Shown here: piece after piece, positions 8,294 to 17,303 of the stretch | Layout: each line of letters opens with the position of its first letter | Position numbering within the stretch: the first letter of the stretch is position 1 | Assembly (NCBI GenBank): GCA_964454975.1 | Contig: CAYVVD010000006.1 | Span: forward strand, 62,001 to 126,000 | Reading direction: 5' to 3' | Origin: CAYVVD01 sp964454975 | GTDB taxonomy: Bacteria > Bacteroidota > Ignavibacteria > Kapaibacteriales > UBA2268 | Length of the DNA stretch: 64,000 nucleotides | Notes under the pieces: model-generated | Databases searched by the model: none | Told to the model about the DNA's origin: nothing | The model's input: the letters and a program-made list of their open reading frames with translations, nothing else | Made by a program: the position numbers and the translations under genes

Positions 8294-9151
8294 ATGGCCA
8301 ACATTACACCACAAATGGTAAAAGAGCTGAGGGAAAAAACCGGCGCCGGGATGGGGGATTGCAAAAAGGCCCTTGTTGAAAATGACGGCGACATGGAAAA
8401 AGCTATTGAATATCTTCGTAAGAAAGGAGCTGCTTCAGCCGCAAAGCGTGCTGACCGTTCTGCAAATGAAGGCACTATTTGCGCTAAAACTAACGCCGAT
8501 GGCGGCAAGGCTGCTATAGTTGAAGTTAACTGCGAAACAGACTTTGTGGCTATAAATGCAGAGTTTGTTGAATATGCAAACAAGCTCGCCGATGCTATCC
8601 TTGATAGTGATGTAACCACAATTGATGAATTGATGAAGGTTAATGTTGCCGGTGATACCGTGGAAGGATTGCACAATGAAATCCTGGCTAAATTCTCCGA
8701 AAAAATCGAAATCAAACGATTTAATAGAATTATTTCTAATGGTTTTATTTCAGCATATATTCATGCAGGAAATAAGCTGGGCGTTCTTTTGGAAGTATCC
8801 GAAAAAGATCTCTCCGATACCGGCAAATCGCTTACAAGGGATATTGCAATGCAGGTAGCAGCTATGAACCCGCTATTTATCGACATAAGCCAGGTTCCGG
8901 CAGATGTAATTGAAAAAGAAAAAGAGATTTATTCCCAGCAGGCACAGACTGAAGGAAAGAAGCCTGAAATAGCTGAAAGGATTGCACTGGGAAGGATTGA
9001 GAAGTTTTATACCGAAAATTGCCTTATTGAACAGGCATTTGTAAAGGACGGTAATAAAAACATTAAGGATGTTGTAAAGGACATCAGTGATGATGCAGGC
9101 AAGGATGTGAAAGTTAACAGTTTCACCAGGTACTTCCTTGGCGAAAACTAA
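8294..9151 (+). CDS. tsf: Elongation factor Ts
   Basis: Guanine nucleotide exchange factor for EF-Tu. The 285-residue protein has the N-terminal UBA-like domain with LREKTGAGMGDCKKAL, then the core signature CETDFVA that contacts EF-Tu, and the C-terminal dimerisation region. Complete, starting at ATG 8294, and in the usual rpsB-tsf arrangement. Confidence 0.98.
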   Translation: MANITPQMVKELREKTGAGMGDCKKALVENDGDMEKAIEYLRKKGAASAAKRADRSANEGTICAKTNADGGKAAIVEVNCETDFVAINAEFVEYANKLADAILDSDVTTIDELMKVNVAGDTVEGLHNEILAKFSEKIEIKRFNRIISNGFISAYIHAGNKLGVLLEVSEKDLSDTGKSLTRDIAMQVAAMNPLFIDISQVPADVIEKEKEIYSQQAQTEGKKPEIAERIALGRIEKFYTENCLIEQAFVKDGNKNIKDVVKDISDDAGKDVKVNSFTRYFLGEN

Positions 9152-9175
9152 TAAACATTAAATTCATTGAATCCG

Positions 9176-9302
9176 GTAATACATGCTTAGCTCCGGAAAT
9201 TGTGTTACTCTTTGACTTTCCACCTTTGTAAGGGTTGATCGCTTAGCATGAACATCTATAAGAAAAGAAATTTTTGTGATACACTAAGCCACGTCCAGGA
9301 CG
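9176..9302 (+). promoter_or_regulatory. Structured spacer between tsf and pyrH
   Basis: The 187-bp spacer holds several symmetric elements: GTAATACA (9176-9183) can pair with TGTGTTAC (9201-9208) with one G-U wobble, CATGCTTAGC (9182-9191) can pair with GCTTAGCATG (9241-9250) with one mismatch, and CGTCCAGGACG (9292-9302) is a perfect palindrome. No clear promoter or T-tract is visible. The elements suggest regulation of pyrH-frr but could be chance in a non-coding stretch. Confidence 0.3.
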
Positions 9303-9338
9303 GGGAATTGAGACAAATTATTTATTATTTTCGTAATT

Positions 9339-10052
9339 ATGGCAAGTCGTTTTAAAAGAATACTCCTAAAGTTGAGTGGTGAATCCCTGATGGGGAAAAG
9401 CCAATACGGCATTGAAACCGAAGCGCTCAAATCATTTGCAGCTGAGATTGCAGAGGTACATCAGCTTGGTGTACAAATAGGAATTGTAATTGGAGGTGGT
9501 AACATTTTCCGAGGCATTCAGGCTGCTGCTCATGGTATAGACAAAGTATCCGGGGACCATATGGGGATGCTTGCAACTGTAATTAATTCCATTGCATTCC
9601 AGAATGCACTTGAAGAGTTAGGCATTCAGACCAGGTTACAAACTGCAATTAAGATGGAACAAATTGCCGAACCATTTATAAGGCGAAGGGCAATAAGGCA
9701 TCTTGAAAAAGGGAGAATCGTAATTTTTGGTGCAGGAACAGGGAATCCTTACTTTACAACTGACACAGCTGCTGTATTAAGAGCAATTGAAGTTAATTCT
9801 GAAATCATTGTAAAAGCTACCCGTGTAAATGGAGTATATGACAGCGACCCTGAAAAAAACATCAACGCAAGGATGTATGAGAAGTTAACCTATAATGATA
9901 TTATTGAGCAAAACTTAAGAGTAATGGACCAGACTGCCATTACATTGTGTAAAGAAAACTCTCTTCCAATTAGAGTGTTTAATATAAATAAGAGCGGAAA
10001 CCTTAAACGTCTTGTCAACGGTGAATTAATAGGGACAATTATTAATCAATAA
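9339..10052 (+). CDS. pyrH: UMP kinase
   Basis: Phosphorylates UMP to UDP in pyrimidine nucleotide synthesis; amino-acid kinase fold. All family motifs are present in 237 residues: KLSGESLMG at the N-terminus, GGGNIFRG, DHMGMLATVIN, the active-site loop GAGTGNPYFTTDTAA and VYDSDPEK. Start at ATG 9339. It is followed 15 bp later by frr, the usual pyrH-frr pair. Confidence 0.98.
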   Translation: MASRFKRILLKLSGESLMGKSQYGIETEALKSFAAEIAEVHQLGVQIGIVIGGGNIFRGIQAAAHGIDKVSGDHMGMLATVINSIAFQNALEELGIQTRLQTAIKMEQIAEPFIRRRAIRHLEKGRIVIFGAGTGNPYFTTDTAAVLRAIEVNSEIIVKATRVNGVYDSDPEKNINARMYEKLTYNDIIEQNLRVMDQTAITLCKENSLPIRVFNINKSGNLKRLVNGELIGTIINQ

Positions 10053-10067
10053 ACGGAATAAATCATT

Positions 10068-10625
10068 ATGGTTGATGATATTATCTTGAAAACAGATGAG
10101 CAAATGGGTAAATCGCTTGATTTTACTAAAGGGCAGTTAAATAAAGTAAGAACAGGCAGAGCATCTACTTCGCTCGTTGATAGTGTGATGATTGATTTAT
10201 ACGGTCAGCAGACACCAATATCACAGGCGTCCACTATTTCAGTTCCCGATGCCCGCACAATTGTCATCCAACCATGGGACCGGAATACACTTCAGGACAT
10301 TGAAAAAGCAATTCGACAGGCAGACCTTGGTTTCAACCCACAGAATGACGGAAATATTATCAGAATACCCGTTCCCCCGCTAACCGAAGAAAGGAGATTA
10401 GAGTTTGTTAAGCTCTCCAAAAAATATTCTGAAGAGGGTAAAATAGCAGTCCGTAATATCAGGCGTGATAGTATGGAAGCACTAAAAAAGGGAGAAAAGA
10501 ACAAAGATTTTTCCGAAGATGAGAAAAAGCGTGGTGAGGATGAAATTCAAAAGCTAACCGATAAATTTGTAAAAGAGATTGATAGCGTTTTTTCCCGTAA
10601 AGAAAAAGAACTCATGGAAGAATAA
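10068..10625 (+). CDS. frr: Ribosome recycling factor
   Basis: Splits post-termination ribosomes together with EF-G. The 185-residue protein has the standard length and landmarks: LNKVRTGRAS, the IRIPVPPLTEERR hinge region and the VRNIRRDSMEALKKGEK helix. Directly downstream of pyrH and 44 bp before tRNA-Val. Confidence 0.98.
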   Translation: MVDDIILKTDEQMGKSLDFTKGQLNKVRTGRASTSLVDSVMIDLYGQQTPISQASTISVPDARTIVIQPWDRNTLQDIEKAIRQADLGFNPQNDGNIIRIPVPPLTEERRLEFVKLSKKYSEEGKIAVRNIRRDSMEALKKGEKNKDFSEDEKKRGEDEIQKLTDKFVKEIDSVFSRKEKELMEE

Positions 10626-10669
10626 TTACAGTTGATATTATTACAGTTCTTTTATAATTTTAAAATTCA

Positions 10670-10744
10670 GGGCTCTTAGCTCAGTTGGTTTAGAGCGCAT
10701 CCCTGACACGGATGAGGTCGCTGGTTCGAATCCAGTAGAGCCCA
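10670..10744 (+). tRNA. tRNA-Val(GAC)
   Basis: Cloverleaf with acceptor stem GGGCTCT / AGAGCCC, a D arm with TAGCTCAGTTGGTTTAGAGC, anticodon stem CATCC / GGATG with loop CTGACAC (anticodon GAC), and T arm CTGGTTCGAATCCAG. The discriminator is A (10744) and CCA is not encoded (next bases CTG). Confidence 0.95.
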
Positions 10745-10780
10745 CTGCTGCCACAATTTAAAGTTCCCCAAAATTTAATA

Positions 10781-10807
10781 AAAAAGCCCTCAATTGAGGG
10801 CTTTTTT
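10781..10807. terminator. Bidirectional terminator between tRNA-Val and hppA
   Basis: The symmetric hairpin AGCCCTC-AATT-GAGGGCT is flanked by A5 on the left and T6 on the right, so it can terminate transcription from both sides. It ends the frr-tRNA transcript (plus) and hppA (minus, stop at 10831). Confidence 0.85.
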
Positions 10808-10830
10808 AATTTGAAGATCTAATATCTCAA

Positions 10831-13026
10831 TTAAAGTAGCGGAGCCAATACGAGAGAAACGATTGACATCAGCTTAATAAGAATATTAATTGATGGGCCT
10901 GATGTATCTTTGAAAGGATCGCCAACTGTATCGCCTACTACTGCTGCCTTATGAGGGTCGGAGCCTTTGTAGTATTTCTGGCCGTCAATGTCAACACCTT
11001 CCTCGAACATCTTCTTTGCATTGTCCCAGGCACCGCCTGCATTCGACTGGAAAATAGCCATCAGCACACCAGTTACAGTTACGCCTGCCAATAATCCGGC
11101 AAGTGTTTCAGGGCCGAATGTGAATCCAATAAGAACAGGAACAATAACTGCCATCAATCCCGGAAGCATCATTTGTTTGATTGAAGATGAAGTTGATATG
11201 GCCACACATTTGGCATATTCAGCTTTACCTTCAGCTTCTCCATAAGTTTTAACGTCTTCAGGGGACCATTTGCTGTGGTCTTCTTCACCACCGTATTTTT
11301 TCATCAATTCAAGTGCAGCTTTGAGTTCCGGAATGTTTTGAAACTGTCTGCGCACTTCCTGTATCATTGACATTGCTGCCCGTCCTACGGCTCCCATAGC
11401 CAAAGCTGAGAAAACAAACGGCATTATACCGCCGATAAACAATCCTGCCATAACATCAGCTTTAGAAATATCAATGCTGGAAATATTTGCCGCTGTCATA
11501 TACGCGCCAAAGAGTGCAAGAGCAGTTAGTGCAGCGGAACCAATTGCAAATCCTTTTCCAATTGCAGCTGTTGAGTTTCCAACGGCATCGAGTTTGTCAG
11601 TCCTTTTGCGTACTTCCGGGGGTAATTCAGACATTTCTGCGATACCGCCGGCGTTATCGGATATGGGACCATAAGCATCAACAGCAAGCTGAATACCTGT
11701 TGTTGCCAGCATACCCACAGCAGCGATTGCGATACCATATAGATTTGCAAAGTAGAAAGCGCCCATAATAGCAGCAGCAATCAGGAGAACCGGGATTGCG
11801 GTTGAAATCATACCCGTACCAAGACCTGCAATGATATTCGTTGCTGCTCCTGTTATTGACTGTTGTGCGATATTCCTTACAGGCGGTTTGCCAAGGCCGG
11901 TATAATATTCTGTTATCATACCAATACCAACACCTGCTATTAAGCCAAGTATGGTTGATAGGAATATGCCGTTTGCTGTAATTTCTTTAGCAGCACCGTA
12001 TAATGGATCAAAGAATACCCATGAAGAAGGCAATGCCCAATGGATGATAAAGTAGGAGACTACTATCATAATTCCTGAAGCAAGGAAAGTACCAACGTTT
12101 AGTGCAGATTGAGGGTTGCCACCTTCCTTCACACGGACAAAAAATGTTCCGAAAATTGAAACTAAAATTCCTGATGCTGCAAGCAGCAATGGCAGGATGA
12201 CTGCAGATAGTCCACCAAATGGAGTTCCTGCAAATTCAGGTACTGCAAAGAATGCAGCGCCAAGTACCATTGTTCCGATAATCGAACCGATATATGATTC
12301 AAATAGATCGGCTCCCATGCCGGCAACGTCACCCACATTATCGCCAACGTTATCAGCAATTGTAGCGGGATTCAACGGATGATCTTCGGGTATACCGGCC
12401 TCGACTTTACCAACGAGGTCAGCGCCGACGTCTGCGGCTTTGGTATAAATACCGCCGCCAACCCTTGCGAAGAGTGCAATAGAAGAAGCGCCAAAAGAGA
12501 ATCCTGTTAAAACAGTGATAACCTTTCCAACACTGTTGATCGATTCAAGTCCAAACATCTGGCTGTAGATTATAAACAAACCACTAAGACCGAGAACACC
12601 CATGCCAACAACGCCCATTCCCATAACTGTACCGCCTGAGAAGGCTACAACCAAAGCTTTATTCAAGCTTGTTATTGCAGCATTGGTTGTTCGGACATTA
12701 GCTTTAGTAGCTGTTTTCATGCCGATGTAGCCTGCAAGACCGGAGCAGAAAGCACCGATGACAAAGGACAGTCCTACTAATGGTGAAGAAGCCTCACCCT
12801 GGCTGTTGCCCTGGATTACGAGGAGTATGGCAACAATAATTACAAAGATGCCGATAACACTATATTCGGCACGCAAGAAAGCCATTGCTCCTTCTGAAAT
12901 AAACTTCGCTATGTTCTTCATCTTTGGATTGCCTGCATCCTGTTTAGATACCCAGGCAAACTTGATGTAAGTATATAACAGGGCAATCAAGCCTGTTACC
13001 GGGATAAGATATAGAAGCGTATTCAT
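10831..13026 (-). CDS. hppA: Membrane-bound cation-pumping pyrophosphatase, K+-dependent type
   Basis: Integral membrane pyrophosphatase that couples PPi hydrolysis to Na+ and/or H+ export. About 731 residues from the ATG at 13026 (MNTLLYLIPVTGL), preferred because the 20 residues upstream are not hydrophobic or conserved. The active-site segment reads GGGIYTKAADVGADLVGKVE then DNVGDNVGDVAGMGADLFESY; a second substrate motif GDTVGDPFKDTSGPS lies at the C-terminus. The GNSTAAIGKG segment has Ala where K+-independent enzymes have Lys, indicating K+ dependence. The Glu in DLFESY is at the position used by Na+-type and other bacterial pumps rather than plant-type H+ pumps. Na+ versus mixed Na+/H+ specificity cannot be decided by eye. 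Confidence 0.95.
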   Translation of the reverse strand: MNTLLYLIPVTGLIALLYTYIKFAWVSKQDAGNPKMKNIAKFISEGAMAFLRAEYSVIGIFVIIVAILLVIQGNSQGEASSPLVGLSFVIGAFCSGLAGYIGMKTATKANVRTTNAAITSLNKALVVAFSGGTVMGMGVVGMGVLGLSGLFIIYSQMFGLESINSVGKVITVLTGFSFGASSIALFARVGGGIYTKAADVGADLVGKVEAGIPEDHPLNPATIADNVGDNVGDVAGMGADLFESYIGSIIGTMVLGAAFFAVPEFAGTPFGGLSAVILPLLLAASGILVSIFGTFFVRVKEGGNPQSALNVGTFLASGIMIVVSYFIIHWALPSSWVFFDPLYGAAKEITANGIFLSTILGLIAGVGIGMITEYYTGLGKPPVRNIAQQSITGAATNIIAGLGTGMISTAIPVLLIAAAIMGAFYFANLYGIAIAAVGMLATTGIQLAVDAYGPISDNAGGIAEMSELPPEVRKRTDKLDAVGNSTAAIGKGFAIGSAALTALALFGAYMTAANISSIDISKADVMAGLFIGGIMPFVFSALAMGAVGRAAMSMIQEVRRQFQNIPELKAALELMKKYGGEEDHSKWSPEDVKTYGEAEGKAEYAKCVAISTSSSIKQMMLPGLMAVIVPVLIGFTFGPETLAGLLAGVTVTGVLMAIFQSNAGGAWDNAKKMFEEGVDIDGQKYYKGSDPHKAAVVGDTVGDPFKDTSGPSINILIKLMSIVSLVLAPLL

Positions 13027-13073
13027 AAGCCTTAAAATATTGTTGAAAAAACAGTTCGGTTCTTTATAAAAAT

Positions 13074-13095
13074 AATTGCACCCCAAAGTGCAATT
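13074..13095 (-). promoter_or_regulatory. Perfect inverted repeat in the hppA leader
   Basis: AATTGCAC and GTGCAATT form a perfect 8-bp dyad around a 6-base centre, about 50 bp upstream of the hppA ATG. There is no T-tract on the hppA side, so it is more likely an RNA hairpin or operator than a terminator. Function inferred only from position. Confidence 0.35.
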
Positions 13096-13232
13096 AACCT
13101 AAGCATAATCTATATCTAAATTAAAAATAAACAATACCTTACTTTAATTCCAAAAAATAAACAGCAATTAGCGCTGCATATTAATTTTTGTAAGTAAATT
13201 GTTGCAAATATAAATAAATCATTCACTCCAAA

Positions 13233-13279
13233 TGAATTAATAATAATTCATATCTTGAATTAATAATAATTCATATCTT
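13233..13279 (+). promoter_or_regulatory. Tandem 23-bp dyad repeat in front of the FAD/Fe-S dehydrogenase
   Basis: Two exact, adjacent 23-bp copies (13234-13256 and 13257-13279). Each overlaps a perfect dyad TGAATTA-ATAA-TAATTCA (13233-13250 and 13256-13273). The second copy runs into TATCTTTA (13274-13281), one base from the TAnnTTTG box, only 4 bp before the ATG at 13285. It may be a double operator covering the promoter of a very short-leader or leaderless transcript. Confidence 0.5.
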
Positions 13280-13284
13280 TAAAT

Positions 13285-16008
13285 ATGGATAAGCAATTCC
13301 TAAATAAAAAAGTGAAATCTAATCTGTTTGACAGGTTGGTTTATTCCAGGGATGCAAGCTTTTACAGGTATGTTCCGGAAGAAGTGGCTTTTCCGGAACA
13401 TATAACTGATATTAAAAAGCTCATTTATTATGCCAGGGAGTCCGGTAAATCCATAACTTTCAGGGCAGCAGGAACAAGCCTGTCAGGACAAGCGCTAACA
13501 GACAGCATCCTGGCAGATATAAGAAAAGGCTGGAGAGAAGTTACTGTCCATGAGAACGGGCAGTACATAGAAGCAGGTGTTTCTGTTATTGGCGCAATGC
13601 TTAACTCAAAACTCAAAACATTTGGAAGGTATTTTGGGCCTGATCCGGCTTCCCTTGCATCCTGCACAGTTGGAGGTATCCTTGCAAACAATTCTTCGGG
13701 AATGAGCAGCGGGATTGATAAAAATCCTTATAATACAATGGAAAGAATAGAATTTATTCTTCCTTCGGGGACAAGAATAAATACAGCTGATAATGATGCA
13801 CCACAAAAGCTGTTACACCTTGAGCCGGGAATTATTCAAGGAATTGAATCAATAAGGGAAGATATTGTAAAGAGCGCTGCATTAAGTGAAAAAATCAGGA
13901 AATCCTATGAAGTAAAAAACACAATAGGCTATTCACTTAATGCTTTTATAGATTACACAAGTCCGCTTGATATTCTGTCACACCTGATGATTGGCTCTGA
14001 AGGAACATTGGGTTTCATATGTAAAGCTAAATTCAGAACGTTTGCATTAAAACAATACAAGATTACTATTCTTGTTATTTTTAAAAGTGAGAAAGAGGCA
14101 TGCGAGGCATTAAATGCAATATTTCCTCTCTCGCCGGCAGCAATGGAGATAATTGATGGAACTTGTCTTGACAGTATTAGAGAAAATCCGGGCATACCGG
14201 TTATTGTAAGATCCCTATTGCTTAATGATACCGCCTTATTGATTGAATTCAAAGAAGAATCCCAAGAGGTTCTTGATGGAAAAGAAAGCAAATTCAAAAA
14301 AATAATTTCGGGCTTAAAATCAAAATCAAAATTAATTTTCAGTACAAATCCAATAGAACAGGCAAATATCTGGAAAGTACGTTCAGGCCTGCTTACGAGT
14401 GTAAGTGCAAAAAGGCTGCCCGGAACCAGTATCTTGATTGAAGATATTTGTGTCAGGCGGAAAGACCTGGCAAAAGCATTCTATGGATTAAACGAGTTGT
14501 TTGACAAGAATGGTTTTAAAGGTACAGGAATCTATGGCCACGGGCTCGATGGAAACCTGCACTTTATTTTACCTGTTGATGTAAATGATGAAAGTGAAAT
14601 CAACAATTACAGCCGCTTTATGCATGAACTTGCTGAATTTGTTATTGATGATTTGGAGGGTTCATTAAAAGCTGAGCACGGCACAGGGCGTAATATGGCT
14701 CCATTTGTCAGAAAACAGTGGGGAGAAGATGCATATGATATAATCAGAAGAATCAAAAAGCTGATTGACCCGGACAACATTTTTAATCCGGGTGTAATTA
14801 TCAATGATGATGAAAGAATTCATCTTAAAAACATAAAGAACATCCCTGTCCTGGGAAGCAAAGCTGATGAGTGCATAGAGTGCGGGTTCTGTGAATCTGT
14901 ATGCCCAAGCCGCGATTTCACAATAACACCCAGGCAAAGGATACTTGCTCTCCGTGAAAAATCAATCTTAAATGGATCGCCTGACTTTGAATTCAATTTT
15001 CTTGACAGTTGCGCAACCGACGGACTTTGTGAGCTTAAATGCCCTGTAGATATAAATACGGGGAACATTGTTAAGGAAAAACGGGCTGTAGAAACTAAAA
15101 ATGAAAACAAACTCGCAGATTTTGTAGCCGGAAACATAGGCATTACTCAGAGTTTATTGAAAATCGGAATTCCTGCAATTAAAATCGCAGAAAAATTAGG
15201 GCTGGACTTTTTTCAAAAAAAGCAATCCACACAAAATGGAAGTCAATTACCAGATATTAACAGAATAAGTTATAAGTCCTCCAAAATTAAAAAGCAATAT
15301 TTCGACAAACCGGATGTTGCCTATTTCCCTTGTTGTACGAGCAGGCTAATGGGCGGAGATACGAATGGTTACGATATTATCAGTTCTATGATAAATATTT
15401 CCCGCAAAGCAGGTATAAATCTAAATATAAGTACAGAATCTAATAATAATTGCTGTGGGATGGCATTTCATTCTAAAGGATACACCAAATCCTATGAAAA
15501 ATGTTCGCAAAGATTCCGGGACCACGTTTTTGAAATTACGAATGAAGGCAAAATACCCCTCGTGATGGATTCCGGTTCATGCACTTCATTTGTAAAAGAA
15601 AAAGGCTGCATTCAGAATACACGCATAAAAGTAGTTGATTCAGTAGAATTCATTTCAGAATTCATAATTGATAATATTAAGCAAAAACCTATTCCTAAAA
15701 CCCTGTATCACCCAAATTGTTCATTCAGAAAATCCGGCAACAACAGCAGCCTAAATAAGATAATACAAAAATACAGTTATCATATTTGCATACCGGAAAA
15801 TCCGGAATGTTGCGGAGCTGCCGGCGATAAGGCAATTATTCTGCCTGGTTTGTCTGACTCTGCACTCTTGAATTATTCAGAATTAATGAACACAAATGGT
15901 GTAGAGTTAATTATATCTACAAACATTCCATGCGAGATGGCTATATATAACTACACCGGAAAGCGTGTTATGTCATTACCCGTTTTTATAGACATTTATA
16001 GTGAATAA
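13285..16008 (+). CDS. FAD-linked oxidase/Fe-S protein, D-lactate or D-2-hydroxyglutarate dehydrogenase class
   Basis: Fusion of a GlcD-like flavoprotein and a GlcF-like iron-sulfur protein (907 residues) that oxidises a D-2-hydroxyacid and passes electrons to the quinone pool. Residues about 35-220 form the FAD-binding domain (TFRAAGTSLSGQA, GGILANNSSGMSSG); about 260-490 the FAD-oxidase C-terminal domain (GHGLDGNLHF, EHGTGRNMAPFV). Then come a ferredoxin motif CIECGFCESVCP (about 530), the second family motif CATDGLCELKCP (about 576) and two CCG-type cysteine regions (NNCCGMAF about 722, ECCGAAGDK about 841). The architecture matches YdiJ/Dld-type enzymes. No ribosome-binding site is visible before the ATG; the tandem dyad is. 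Substrate is uncertain: D-lactate, D-2-hydroxyglutarate and glycolate are all possible. Confidence 0.85.
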   Translation: MDKQFLNKKVKSNLFDRLVYSRDASFYRYVPEEVAFPEHITDIKKLIYYARESGKSITFRAAGTSLSGQALTDSILADIRKGWREVTVHENGQYIEAGVSVIGAMLNSKLKTFGRYFGPDPASLASCTVGGILANNSSGMSSGIDKNPYNTMERIEFILPSGTRINTADNDAPQKLLHLEPGIIQGIESIREDIVKSAALSEKIRKSYEVKNTIGYSLNAFIDYTSPLDILSHLMIGSEGTLGFICKAKFRTFALKQYKITILVIFKSEKEACEALNAIFPLSPAAMEIIDGTCLDSIRENPGIPVIVRSLLLNDTALLIEFKEESQEVLDGKESKFKKIISGLKSKSKLIFSTNPIEQANIWKVRSGLLTSVSAKRLPGTSILIEDICVRRKDLAKAFYGLNELFDKNGFKGTGIYGHGLDGNLHFILPVDVNDESEINNYSRFMHELAEFVIDDLEGSLKAEHGTGRNMAPFVRKQWGEDAYDIIRRIKKLIDPDNIFNPGVIINDDERIHLKNIKNIPVLGSKADECIECGFCESVCPSRDFTITPRQRILALREKSILNGSPDFEFNFLDSCATDGLCELKCPVDINTGNIVKEKRAVETKNENKLADFVAGNIGITQSLLKIGIPAIKIAEKLGLDFFQKKQSTQNGSQLPDINRISYKSSKIKKQYFDKPDVAYFPCCTSRLMGGDTNGYDIISSMINISRKAGINLNISTESNNNCCGMAFHSKGYTKSYEKCSQRFRDHVFEITNEGKIPLVMDSGSCTSFVKEKGCIQNTRIKVVDSVEFISEFIIDNIKQKPIPKTLYHPNCSFRKSGNNSSLNKIIQKYSYHICIPENPECCGAAGDKAIILPGLSDSALLNYSELMNTNGVELIISTNIPCEMAIYNYTGKRVMSLPVFIDIYSE

Positions 16009-16108
16009 ATAAAAGAATAATTAAATTCACGCTTAGAGAAAAATAAAGAATTTATTATGTTTGTTTTTTATCTTCTCGCTCCGGATACAATTTGTGGTAA
16101 AAGTTTTG

Positions 16109-17239
16109 ATGACACAGGAGAAAGGCGTTATAATTCGAAGGGAAATAAAAGTCCTAATGGTGGACGACCATCCCGCAAATATTAATGTTGCGGCAAAAAA
16201 CTTAAAAAGCCTTGGCATGCAGGTGATTGTTTCTACTACCGGCCGAGAGTCAATCCAATTGGCAAAAGAAGAAAAACCGGATCTTATCCTACTTGATATC
16301 ATGATGCCTGAAATGGATGGATACCGCGTATGCAGGGAATTGCAAAGCATGCCCGAGACAATGAGTATCCCGGTTATATTCCTTACTGCTAAAGACGAAA
16401 CAGATGATATTATACTCGGCCTTGAAACAGGCGCTGTTGATTATATTACAAAACCATTCAATACTTCAGAGCTCGTCGCCCGTGTAAAGAATCATCTAAA
16501 GATTAAATTTTACAGGGATGAAATTGAACAAAAGAATAATGAATTGCTAAGAATGAGCAAGGACAGGAATGAATTTTTCAGCATTGCTGTTCATGACCTG
16601 AAAAATCCCCTGTTTAACATTTCGATGGCTGCCAAATATATCAGGGACAATGAAATTCCACTCGAAGAGGCAAAGGATTTCTCAAATGACATTGTCCTGA
16701 GTTCTGACAGGATGCTTGAATTGATTACTAACCTATTAGACTTGAATGCTCTTGAACAAGGCAAAGTAAAATTAACATTCGAACCTGTTCATATTGGAAA
16801 CATTGCCCTTGAAGCAATCATCAATTTCAATGACCAGGCTAAATCTAAGAAAATTAAGCTGAATTACAACTCATCTGCCTCCCAGGAAATCGCTTTAGCT
16901 GATAAAATGGCTTGCAACCAGATTATCGATAATTTGCTGTCAAACGCTATCAAATATTCACCTCCCGGGAAAAATGTATTTATCAAACTCTCAAGCTCAG
17001 ATGAATTCGTTCGTTTCGAGATTCGGGACGAAGGCCAGGGGCTTACAGAAGAAGATCTAAAAAGAGTATTCCAGAAGTTTGCCAAACTTTCTGCTAAACC
17101 TACCGGCAATGAGCACTCTACAGGATTAGGCTTGTCAATAGTGAAGAAATATGTTGAAAGCATGGACGGAAAAGTCTGGGTGGAAAGCGAATATGGCCAC
17201 GGAGCAATTTTCATCTTTGAATTACCCATCTTTAAATAA
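16109..17239 (+). CDS. Response regulator-histidine kinase fusion (REC-HisKA-HATPase)
   Basis: Cytoplasmic signalling protein of 376 residues with a receiver domain first (acidic pair about 19-20, phosphoacceptor Asp63 in LLDIMMPEMDG, Lys115 in ITKPFN), a coiled linker, a HisKA helix with FFSIAVHDLKNP (His162) and an ATPase domain (NAIKYSPPG, DEGQGL, STGLGLSI). The receiver-first order suggests it takes phosphate or a signal from another kinase and sets its own kinase activity. I chose ATG 16109; a TTG frame extends 48 bp further but codes for an unlikely hydrophobic stretch. Next to the porin/binding-protein/hybrid-kinase genes (64 bp), possibly co-transcribed. Confidence 0.9.
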   Translation: MTQEKGVIIRREIKVLMVDDHPANINVAAKNLKSLGMQVIVSTTGRESIQLAKEEKPDLILLDIMMPEMDGYRVCRELQSMPETMSIPVIFLTAKDETDDIILGLETGAVDYITKPFNTSELVARVKNHLKIKFYRDEIEQKNNELLRMSKDRNEFFSIAVHDLKNPLFNISMAAKYIRDNEIPLEEAKDFSNDIVLSSDRMLELITNLLDLNALEQGKVKLTFEPVHIGNIALEAIINFNDQAKSKKIKLNYNSSASQEIALADKMACNQIIDNLLSNAIKYSPPGKNVFIKLSSSDEFVRFEIRDEGQGLTEEDLKRVFQKFAKLSAKPTGNEHSTGLGLSIVKKYVESMDGKVWVESEYGHGAIFIFELPIFK

Positions 17240-17303
17240 GCTCTCTATAATCTAATTTAACTCAAAACGTTAATTAAATGTGTTTCAACCTTCAGAATGA
17301 TTG

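Noticed and set aside
11474..11780. Open frames opposite hppA on the plus strand and in another minus frame
   Set aside because: They are shadows of the highly conserved hppA reading frame with no start signals or recognisable domains.
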